A stretch of 64,000 nt of DNA from Rhea pennata. Taxonomy: Eukaryota > Chordata > Aves > Rheiformes > Rheidae. The position numbers were made by a program, and so were the translations under genes. The stretch spans positions 9,040,458 to 9,104,457 of the forward strand of contig NC_084672.1 of assembly GCF_028389875.1 (NCBI RefSeq), in the 5' to 3' direction. Each line of letters starts with the position of its first letter. The first letter of the stretch is position 1. This document shows, piece after piece, positions 11,815 through 23,800 of this stretch. The notes under the pieces were generated by a model. It did no database searches. It was not told where the DNA came from and was given only the letters and a program-made list of their open reading frames with translations.

Positions 11815-14800
11815 GTACGTGCTTCTAGGAGCAAGACACTGGAAGTGAGCAATGCGCTGGCACTCTGGTCGGCTGTGAATGACTACCATAGATAAGCATA
11901 CCCAAGATTTGCTCTGTACATATACAGGGGCTCTGTCTTTGGATGGCTGTTACACCATAATCTGTCACTGCTCTTGTGCTCGGGGAGCAAGGGAGACACC
12001 AGACAAGGGTATATTTATAGGGAAGCTAAGGGAGCTGAAGCTTTCCCCTTTCTTAAACACTATCAGGTGTGATATCATATCATATTGTGTAGTAGCTATA
12101 CTGCAGCAGAACCCTTCACTCCCTTCATGTCTGTGTCTAGGACTGTTCCCAACTCTGGAGGGTAGCCATGGTACAAGGGTCACTGTTGCAGCTTCCATTT
12201 ATGCTAATTATCCAAATAAAAAAAGGCTACATCTGAATGCAGGCGCAAGCTTTCAAACTGGATAGAGGCACTGGAACATTGAAAGCAGTGGAGATTTTGG
12301 ATGAAGTGTGTTACTGATGTAACCATTGCTTTGTTTGGGCACTGGCAGACAATAGTGATGGCCTGGAAGTGAAGATACCTGAGCAGTCTCCCCTGCGTGT
12401 TGTCCTGGGAAGCTCCCTGAACATCCCCTGTTACTTCAACATCCCAGAGGAAGATGACACCAGTGCTCTGCTGACCCCACGGATCAAATGGAGCAAACTC
12501 TCAAATGGGACAGAAGTTGTCTTGCTAGTGGCTACCGGTGGGAAAGTCCGACTCAACACTGAGTACAGGGAGGTGATCTCTTTGCCCAATTACCCTGCCA
12601 TCCCCACAGATGCCACCTTGGAAATCAAGGCACTAAGATCCAACCACACTGGGATTTATCGCTGTGAAGTGATGTATGGGATTGAGGACAGACAAGACAC
12701 AATAGAGGTCCTAGTGAAAGGTGAGATCTTGCCTTTGCTGTTTCCTTTTAGGATTAGACTGTCTGGATTGGGCAGAAAGAAGTAAGGAACTATGGGAACA
12801 AGAAAGGTGCTGTTGTCTCCATAGGTCTAAACCCTTTCAGTCAGCTCACAGACAAGGCCACAGTTAGGTGAGCAGAAGCCATGGGCCAGGCATTTGATTT
12901 AGCAGGCTGGGGCCAGACTAAACAAAGCAATAAAATGACTCAGTTGGGCAGAAGCTGAGTTACAGAGTCTGCAAGGCCACACTCTTGGCAGGAGGTGCTG
13001 CTGGATAGGCCATGTTATTGCTCAAGGAGGTGAAACATGCACAGGGCTATTATGAGAACTTTTTGTTTCTCCAACCATTTTAGGAGATGGGATGCCCTCA
13101 GCTGGAGTACTGGTCCGTTTTCCCCATAGTCTTGCAAGGCCTGTCCTAGTAGTAGATGGATAAAATAACAGCAGTTATGTTTCCTACAATCTTTATCAAG
13201 GTTTTTACTTTCAGTATAGGTATTGAAGGAGAGGCAAGGGAGACAGCTTTCACTACAACCTTTAACCAGGAGGCTTTTTTGCTGGTCATGTGCACTGGAG
13301 GATATATCTCCTAGAGGGGGGGTGTGAGGCCCCTTCATTGTCTCCTGGTGAATTTTCACCTTGACTTAAGCCTGCTCATACCAGACCTGAGTGTACAGAT
13401 AGCTATCCTTTATTTGGTTTGATTTGCCTTGGTACAAAATATCATTATTGTCTCCTGGGTGTTTGTATGGTGGCTAACATGCTGCAGGCCTTGGTCATGA
13501 GCGGGACCTTGGAGCATTGCAGCTTTAAAACCTGCACAACAGCACAGTCCCTGCCTGTTGACCCCATTGGCCAGTTTCTGCACGTTGCTACATCAGGAAA
13601 GTATTGGAGCCTTCTGACAGTGATATAGTCTGTGTTCTGGATGATGCATTTCCTCCCCCTATTTGCACTATCTAGTATTCGAATACTAGATATTAATAAC
13701 TAATAAATATTAATGCACCATGATTTTGTTCCAGCATCACGGGAGAGCAGTTTCTATCCTAGGCCACCATTGTGTTCCACAGGGCAAGTGTGTGCTGTGA
13801 AGGGAGCCCACCAAATCGCCCTTGGCTTGAGATGTTCAGATAAAGATAATCACCATAAATAGTTCATTGTTCCTAGTTGAAATGCTAGGAATTCCCTTGC
13901 TTATGTGGAAGGAAAAGAGCTTATTCTTCTCTGGCAGACGTGTAGATCTGATGGCCTTTGTGTTTTTCAGGCATCGTATTCCACTACAGAGCAATCTCCA
14001 CAAGGTATACCTTGAACTTCGAGAAGGCAAAGCAGGCCTGCATCCAGAACAGTGCTGTCATAGCTACTCCTGAACAGCTGCAAGCAGCCTATGAAGATGG
14101 GTATGAGCAGTGTGATGCCGGCTGGCTGGCTGATCAGACTGTCAGGTAATAAGCTGTGGAAGGGAAAGGAAAACCGCAGGACGGATGAGAAATAAATTGT
14201 TAGATAAGGACTCTTGTAATGAGGACACTGCTTGAGGACAGTTACTAAATAACAGTTGTTGTAATTAGTGTGTGAAGGGAGCTGGTGTATTTCAAGCCAT
14301 TTTCTGCCTGGAAGGAATGCATGGTAGGAAAACACTGTGACCACTGTCCTCCTCACCTGGTAGTGATAGCTGAGTGGTCAGTGGTTTAATCCTGATCTTT
14401 CAACCTCCGCAAATGAAATGAACGCTATGCCAATATCAAAAAATGTGGCTTGACTATACTGTGCTGTTTGTCCCCCCATTAGGGAAGCTCTTGCCCTGAT
14501 GTCTTTGGCTGGTACTCTCAGGGACCTACTGTGCTTGGGACCATGAGAGGAGAGACAGGATAGATCTTCTAGCCCTTCTCCATAACCCAAGAAAACACAT
14601 AAAGTATTGCCCCACCTGTTTCCTCCTCGTTGCAAGAGCTGCACTGTGATCTGTGGCTCTCACCAAGCTTTGGATTTGGATGCGAGAGTCCTGCCCACCC
14701 CACGCTCCCTATGCACTCTCTTTCTCCCCATCTCAGGTACCCCATCCACCGTCCCCGAGAGCGTTGCTATGGTGACAAAGATGAATTTCCTGGAGTGAGG

Positions 14801-17800
14801 ACCTATGGTGTCCGGGAGACAGATGAAACCTATGATGTTTACTGCTACGCAGAGCAAATGCGAGGTGATTTGGGGCTTTTCTTACTAGACACAGAAGCGG
14901 ACAAAGCTCTGATGATATCCAGACTAGATAACAGTAAATACAGAGGAAGACAGGTTGAAGATGGAAAAGCAGATCCCCCAGCAAGGCCAGGCAATCTCTA
15001 TAGTCTCTTTGTTAGACCAAGGACAATTTTCATGTCAAATGACTAACACATTGCAGAAGGTGGTGTCAGTCTAACCTACACCAGAGGACATGCTACCATA
15101 CGTGTCACTAATCATCCATTCAAGGGTGTGATATTCAGAGGTGTCTGTCACCTATGCTTACAGCAGAGATCCATTGAAATATTAAGCACATCATAACTGA
15201 AGTTGTCCTTTATCTTCCTGTCTTGTGACTCCAGCTAGTTTTGTGTTTTGCTCCAGTTGATTCACTCTGTAAAATTCCCTTTCATCTGGTCTTTATAGAC
15301 TGTCACCAACATAGAGTTGAAGTTCATCTGTAATATACAGGATTTTTCATCCTAGTCAGGCCCTTGAGAGAAAGGGAAGGGGAGAGAAAGGGAGTTGGGA
15401 TTAAACTCTACAGCTAATTCTTGTGCTAATGGATTGTGTGGTTACAGGCAAAGTCTTCTATGCCACCTCCCCGGAGAAATTCACCTTCCAGGAAGCTTTT
15501 GACAAATGCCGCAGTTTGGGAGCCCGTTTGGCCACCACAGGGGAGCTATACTTGGCATGGAAGGATGGCATGGACGTGTGCAGTGCAGGCTGGCTGGCAG
15601 ATCGCAGCGTCCGGTACCCCATTTCAAAAGCACGGCCCAACTGTGGAGGAAACCTGGTGGGCGTGCGGACAGTGTACCTGTATGTCAACCAAACAGGGTA
15701 CCCTCACCCCCACTCTCGCTACGATGCCATCTGCTATAGTGGTGAGTGTATTACAGTTATGGGACTAAGCAACAGGTCTCTATACATGTAAGCAAGTAGG
15801 AGCTTCTAGTCCAGAGAACTTGTCCTAAAAGTGTCCTCTATTATACAATGCATGCTGCTTTGTCGGTGTTCACTAGCATTTTCTTTACTCTGATTTAAAA
15901 ATGTCAGATGAAAAAATGGGACTACACAAATTTCCTTGCAAAGCTGTTCACCAGTCTAGTCTAGGAGCATGAATTAAATTCATAATAATTCACACAGAGT
16001 AGAGAATTTTCCACTTCTGGTTATTATTTCTTCTCAGGCACTTTGAGGTAAGAAATTCCAGCATAAAAGGCAGATCCACAATTATTGTTTGAGCTGCTTT
16101 CATCAACTGGTGCCTTTGAACACTTGCGTTGTTTGTCTCTCTCAGCGGTACTTACCTGTGTGATAGCCCTATTCCAAACTAACATGGAAAGGGGCCTTTA
16201 TTTAAAAAGGAGAAAAAAGCAGAACTAGTAAAGGTGCCTGTACTTAGTCCCCACATTCATGCTCACATAGGAAGCAAAGAGTTCAGAATGTGCATGAACG
16301 CCTGCCCTGGAAGTGAGGCTCTGATAAGGGGCAGGGGGCGTAATACCACCCCCTTATCTCCAGTTCTCCCACACTTTCCACCTTTGATAGCTCTCCAGAA
16401 AGCAAGGAGCAGAGCTGAGGTGATTTATATGCAGGACTTTGAATGTTGAGGATGGAAGAGAAGGAAAAAGAGGAGAGATTTGACCCTGAAGATGTGTGTA
16501 GAATTGAACTAGCTAGAAAATGTTACTGGAAATAAATAGAGAGGGAAAAGCAGTATTAGGTGGAAGGCCTAGCTTTGTCTCCCTGTCTCTTCTCACCCCA
16601 GCTAAGACCTGTCTTGCAGCATTTGCAGGAGGTTCCCTCCCTTCCTGATCTGTTCAATTCTGTTTTATGCTGCTCTTTAAACTGCATTCCTTGTAGGATA
16701 ATCTGTTCAGTAAGGTACAGAGGACTGCCCCATGTTCTCGTAGCTGCACGGGATGAGACTAAAGCAGGAAAGTGATTTGAGAGGAGGAAGGCAGGAGTAA
16801 TGTATTTATTAGAATTTATTTATGACTGAAAGAGGCCTCAGCCACCGGTGAAGAACCGATTGTTTTTCTGTACCTCACTCAATGTCTCAGATCTGCTGTG
16901 GAGGTTATCCAAGTACCCCAACTTTCCTCTGGCCATTTTGAATTCCTTATAGCAGGCACTAGAGGTCAGTGCAGACTTGGATTTGGGCAAGGTGTTTCTG
17001 GGAACGAGTGCTGGGAGAACAGGGAAAGTCCTCCTCTCTAATTTACCAATTCTGTACGTGATGACTCACTGCCTCTAACTTCTGAATACGCCCTGGCATT
17101 GGGGTGTTTTAGAGAGCTACAGTGGAATAAGGAATAACATTTATTTTACAAAAATATGATTTTCGTGCTTCCTGTAGAGCCAGCAAATGCCCAGCTTCTT
17201 CTCTGAGACAGCAACCAGTCCAGTATATCTAGACCTTGCTAGACTGACCATATCCCCTGTAATCATTTCTTTGTCTCCTGATTTAGGTGATGATTTTGAA
17301 TCTCTAGTCCCAGTGCAATTTACTGATGAGATAGGAAGCGAACTGGGCAGTGCATTCACAGTCCAGACTGTCACCCAAACTGAAGTTGAGCTACCTCTGC
17401 CAAGCAATGTCACAGAAGAGGAGGCTCGTGGCAGCATTGCTACTCTGGAGCCCGTTGAGATCACACCCACTGCCACTGAGCTGTATGAAGGCTTCACAGT
17501 TGTGCCCGATCTCTTCACCACCAGTGTCACAGTAGAGACAGCTTTCCCTGAAGAGGTAGAGAACGTGACCAGTGAAGAAGTCACAGAAGTGTGGGCTATG
17601 CCTGAAGTTGTCACAACCTCAGTTTCAGGCACTGCCTTCCCCACTGGAACAGCAGAAGTGAGCTCAGTGGAAGAGACCTTGGGGGTGACTGCCACACCAG
17701 AACTAGAGTCTGCCTCGGTGTTCACAGTGGAAGATCAGATTGTACGAGTGACAGCTTCCCCTGATGTCGCTCTCCTCCCTGAGAGGCCCACTTCTCCCAC

Positions 17801-20800
17801 CGGTAAGTCACCAGGACTCCAAGAAGCCTGAAGATCTCTTTCTTCTAGGCTCAGCCATTCAGCTGAAAGCAGTCTGAGATTCCTCCATCTCAGAGTGCAT
17901 CCAGCGCTCTGGCTGTTTGGGAGGTTGCTGTCAGAGACGGACTGAATGCTTTCTCCTGCAATGGAACAGGAATAGTGGGGAGGCTATGGGCTGCCTCATC
18001 ATGTGGTAGAAAGAGTTCAGCTGACTGATGCTTGGAGCAGCAGAAGTCACACTCTAAAATCACATGTACATCCTGCTATAGGAAAGGGGATAATCAAGAT
18101 AGTAAGATCCTAAAGGAGAGCTAAAGAGATGTGTAGAACATTGCCCTTGTGAGAACAGAGCTCAGTGAATAACAGATCTCCATCAAAGTGGGTTTGACAG
18201 ACTCTCATCCTTGCAGGGGAAGATCCTTTCTGGTCACCAGCCTTAGGCATGTGGGGAGAAGTGTTCATGTATCCTCTGTCTCAGTGTTGCTTCTCTTCCC
18301 CCCAGGTGTGGTGTTTCACTATCGTGCTGCCACCAGCAGATATGCCCTCTCTTTCACCCAAGCCCAGCAGGCCTGCCTGGATAACAACGCAGTTATTGCC
18401 ACCCCTGAACAGCTCCAGGCTGCCTACGAGGCTGGCCTTGATCAATGTGATGCCGGCTGGCTGCGGGACCAGACAGTCAGGTAAAACTATAGTGAATTGG
18501 GGAAAATGCACCTTTGAAATGAGTATTCAGCCATGAGCATGAGGCTTTACCCTGGTATACCCTGCTGTTCTGTTCATCAGCAACTAAGATTTTCCTTACC
18601 TGAGATCATCTACACACCATCATATTTAACAGTGACCGGTAGAACTGTTCTCATTAACACATCTAACCTCTTTCTTAATCTATATTTACATCCTGAAGTG
18701 GTCAATTCTACAGTGCAGTTTTGTGTTGTAGAAAAAAGAGGGAAAAGTTTGTATTCACTGTCCAGGTTGTAGGTGCAGATTAAACTTGTTTCCAAGTCAT
18801 GCTAAGGGCTCTGAGCACCTCAAAATGCCAAAGTTTTACATCCTGTTCCCAAGTACACCACTGAGATTCTTCAGTTAAGAGTGCGTTAGGTTGAACCTCC
18901 ACTTTTCTTTTCTTAGGTATCCCATTGTGAATCCGCGAAGTAACTGTGTAGGAGACGGAGAAAGCTCTCCAGGAGTGCGGTCATATGGCATGCGTCCAGC
19001 CTCAGAGACCTATGATGTATACTGTTACATTGACGGATTAAAGGGTACATTCTTCCCCTTCTGAGGATTGCTGCTAATCTTTACACTTGCATGACTCTGC
19101 GCGTATGTGTAAGGGTGTGTGTGCGTGTATGCGTGCGTGTGTATCAATAGCAAATATGTCCCCCAGGTGCCAGGCATGGAGAGGTTTGGGGGCTCATACA
19201 GGCTTTTTCTGTTTTCCCTCAGGTGAGGTGTTCTTTGCAACCCAGCCAAATCTATTCACTTTCCAAGAAGCTCGGGAGTATTGTGAGAACCAAAATGCCA
19301 CTTTGGCCTCTGTTGGGCAACTCCATGCTGCCTGGAAGCAGGGTCTGGACAGATGCTATGCTGGCTGGTTAGCTGATGGCAGCCTCCGATACCCAATTGT
19401 GACCCCGCGACCTGCCTGTGGGGGAAATGAGCCTGGTGTGAGAACCATCTACCTGCACGATAACCAGACAGGCTTTCCTGACCCACTATCACGGCATCAT
19501 GCATTCTGTTTCAGAGGTACCATCCCACCCTCTTTAATGTCCATGTTGTATAGACCTGCCCCCTCAGGAACATGATTTCACGAGGGAGGTTGGTCACCTA
19601 GGGATTCCAGTTCACACTAAGCAGGATTCACCAAAAAAAGCTGCTGCTTCTAGGGACTCCAAGGGGCATCCTCCTATTTTTCATAACTGTGCATTTATTT
19701 TATTGTCTTAAGAAACTCTCAAATGGAAATTCTTACTCAGTTCCCTCTGTCTTCCCATTCTTCTATTTAGCTTGTTTCCCAATGAGAGGCATTTTTTTGT
19801 CATAGCTCATTATCTTGATATCTAGAACGTTCGTGGAGCCATGTCATATGCATCTGAGAGAGATTATGAGTTCTTAGAAACTCTCTATAATATCTTTCTG
19901 TCCCAGCTCTGCCATCTGTGGAGGAGGAAGGGGTTACCTCGTTTTTTGAAGAAGAAATGATTGTAACCCAAGTGATTCCTGGAGTAGAGGGAGTACCTTC
20001 TGGGGAAGAAACAACTGTGGAGATGGAGTTTGCCACTGAACTCGAAAATCGAACAGCCTGGGGAACAGAAGTCTTTCCAACTGACATATCGCTGCTCTCA
20101 GGTGAGTCACTTTTCCCTGCCTCTCAAGTCACGCTTGGCTGGTGTTGAGCAAACTTAGGGCTATGGACACTCCTAATACAAATGGACTGTATCTTTGCTG
20201 AAGAAAAGTCCCTCTGAATCCAGCTGAGGAGGAGGGAGGAAGCTTACAGGACTATCTTTGCACAGAGTTAGTTCTTCAGCGTTGTAGCCTCACATGCACT
20301 TTCCAGTGGAGCATGCTGGGAAGTGTGGAGGCACACAGGCAATACATAGTGTTTTTTAGGGACACCTCACTCTTCACAGGCTACTCTGCAGCTGGATATA
20401 ATGTGAAGAGGAAGGACGTACTGAGACTCAGAGGAAATGTGAGACTGAGGACCTTCAGTTACTTAAATTAAGGGAAGGACTTCTTGGTTTCCTAGCTTTA
20501 CACTTTGCTGTATAAAAGGCCTTGAACTGAAGCACAGTCTCACTTTGGGAAACTGGGATGATTTTTGTTCTTTTGTTTTGTAGTTTTTCACTATATTAAC
20601 AAAGTCTTGGAATTATCCTGTGATCTGGATAAACAAAGCTGCACGTCTTGGGCATGTAGCACAGTTACCAGAGGAGGAGCTGTGTATATTATTGAGCTTC
20701 TTTCTGAAATTGAACTAGATTAATAATCATCCTACCAGGATGGCACTTGGCAGCATAGTTCCTGCAGACCAGCACAGAGCATTGGCACCTCACACTAATA

Positions 20801-23800
20801 TATGATTACATGTCTGAGTGGGGGTAGACAGGCTAGAGACACATTTCAGGTTCTGCATTCCAATGAGGATGGAGTAGGAGGATGTGGTGTGCTCAGAACA
20901 GTACTATTCTTCAACATGTTGTCTCCAAGGAAGCAGTAAATCTTTTTTAGCATCTGGGAATTAGTGTCACCATTGTCCTATATCAGAAGTTCATACATTC
21001 TGTCAGTTTCTCAAAGAAATTTAAGACATTAACATTATTTAAGATATAATCCTCAAATTTTGAAGGGATCAAAGGATTACTGCAAGCCCATAGAACTTTG
21101 TACCTTTATCTCAAAGGTTGTTTTATTTGATGTCAGTTTGGATGTAAAGTTGATCAGGGAATTTTTAATAACTTCTTTAAAATAGTTTAGTAAATCATTT
21201 TTCCATCTCCCTCTCTTTGTTCCCTTTTTCTTTTCTAGTGAGTCCATCTGCATTTCCTCCAGCTACTGTAATACCAGAAGAAACAAGTACTGACACTTCC
21301 ATTGGTGTGTCAGGGGAGATCACTGAATCTGGAGAGCATCAAGTCAGTGGTGAATCTTCGGCATCTGGGTGGGTATCTGGAGTCCCAGATATAAGTGGAG
21401 AATCGACTTCTGGAATTTTTGAAATTAGTGGAGAACACTCAGGGATTGGAGAGAGTGGATTACCATCAGTAGACCTGCATACCAGTGGCTTTCTATCTGG
21501 AGAAAGTGGGCTATCATCAGGGGACCTAAGTGGGGTTCCTTCTGGCATTGTTGATATTAGTGGCTTACCTTCTGGAGAGGAAGAGGTATCAGTGTCTACT
21601 TCAAGGATACCAGAAATTAGTGGGATGCCCTCTGGAGTGGAAAGTAGTGGGCTGAGTTCTGGATTCAGTGGAGAAATCTCTGGAACTGAGCTAATTGGTG
21701 GCCTACCATCAGGCGAAGAAACTGAACTGCCATCTGGTTTTCCTACTGTGTCTCTTGTGGATTCCACACTGGTAGAAGTTGTAACAGCAGCACTGGAAAG
21801 GCAAGAGGAAGGAAAAGGATCGATTGGAGTCAGTGGTGAAGGAGATCTTTCAGGGCTTCCATCTGCTGAGTGGGACATAAGTGGGGAAGCCAGAGGGCTA
21901 CCCTCAGGAGCTGAGCTCAGTGGAGAGCTGTCTGGAGTGCCTGAGCTCAGTGGAGAGCTGTCTGGAGTGCCTGAGCTTAGTGGGTTACCCTCAGGACTGG
22001 ATATCAGTGGAGAATCGTCTGGAATACCTGAGATCAGTGGTCTGGTGGATATAAGTGGCCTTATTTCTGGTGTTGATGAAAGTGGTGAGGCCTCAGGCAT
22101 TACCTTTATGAACGCCAGTTTGGTGGAAGTGACAACCCCCTCAGTTACAGAAGTGGAAGCAAAGGAGATCGTGGAGATTAGTGGCTTACCTTCAGGAAGT
22201 GAAGACACATCAGGCATGGTATCTGGCAGTTTAGACATTAGTGGTTCTGGGCATATAGATTTCAGTGGGAGCGTTTCTGGAGTGCTTGAGATGAGTGGAC
22301 TTCCGAGTGGAGTGATTGACAGCAGTGGAGAAGTCTCTGGGGTGGAAGTCACGAGTGGCCTAACGTCTGGAGAGGAAAGTGGACTCACATCTGGCTTTCC
22401 TACAATCTCTCTTGTGGATACCACATTGGTTGAAGTTGTTACACCAGTGTCAGTTGCACAAGAGGTGGGAGAGGGGCCATCTGGGATGATAGAAATCAGT
22501 GGCTTTACCTCTGGAGACAGAGCAATATCTGGAGAAGGGCCTGGAGCTGTGGAGACTAGTGGGTTACCTTCAGGAACAGAAGACTTCAGTGGAGAGCCAT
22601 CCGGGATCCCATATTTCAGTGGAGAAGTTTCTGGAGTCACAGACCTAAGTGGACAGTCTTCAGCAGTGACTGATATTAGTGGCGAGGTCTCAGGGTTTCC
22701 AGAAGTCACTTTAGTCACTTCTGATTTAGTTGAAGTGGTGACAAAGCCAACAGTTTCACAGGAACTGGGTGGGGAAACAGCTGTCACATTTCCCTATAGT
22801 TTTGGGCCAAGTGGTGAGACCTCTGCATCTGGTGAACTAAGTGGGGAAACATCTGCATTGCCAGAAACTGGCATAGAAACATCCACAGTTCAAGAAATCA
22901 GTGGGGAAACCTCTGCATTGCCAGAAACTGGCATAGAAATATCCACAGTTCAAGAAATCAGTGGGGAAACATCTGCATTGCCAGAAACTGGCATAGAAAC
23001 ATCGGCAACTTATGAAATCAGTGGGGAAACATCTGCATTGCCAGAAACTGGCATAGAAACATCCACAGTTCAAGAAATCAGTGGGGAAACATCTGCATTG
23101 CCAGAAACTGGCATAGAAACATCCACAGTTCAAGAAATCAGTGGGGAAACATCTGCATTGCCAGAAACTGGCATAGAAACATCCACAGTTCAAGAAATCA
23201 GTGGGGAAACATCTGCATTTCCTGAAATTGGCATAGAAACATCCACAGTTCAAGAAATCAGTGGGGAAACATCTGCATTGCCAGAAACTGGCATAGAAAC
23301 ATCGGCAACTTATGAAATCAGTGGGGAAACATCTGCATTGCCAGAAACTGGCATAGAAACATCCACAGTTCAAGAAATCAGTGGGGAAACATCTGCATTG
23401 CCAGAAACTGGCATAGAAACATCGGCAACTTATGAAATCAGTGGGGAAACATCTGCATTGCCAGAAACTGGCATAGAAACATCCACAGTTCAAGAAATCA
23501 GTGGGGAAACATCGGCATTTCCTGAAATTGGCATAGAAACATCCACAGTTCAAGAAATCAGTGGGGAAACATCTGCATTGCCAGAAACCGGCATAGAAAC
23601 ATCGGCAACTTATGAAATCAGTGGGGAAACATCTGCATTTCCTGAAATTGGCATAGAAACATCCACAGTTCAAGAAATCAGTGGGGAAACATCTGCATTT
23701 CCTGAAATTGGCATAGAAACATCCACAGTTCAAGAAATCAGTGGGGAAACATCTGCATTTCCTGAAATTGGCATAGAAACATCCACAGTTCAAGAAGCCA

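Noticed and set aside
14630-15046. 138-codon frame over ACAN exon 5 and its flanks
   Set aside because: Only 14737-14864 is homologous to Link modules. The flanks are intron read-through beyond clear splice sites.
21339-22787. 482-codon open frame antisense to the chondroitin-sulfate exon
   Set aside because: The Ser-Gly-rich sense repeat contains no antisense stop codons. The frame has no start context, no domain and tracks the sense repeat exactly.
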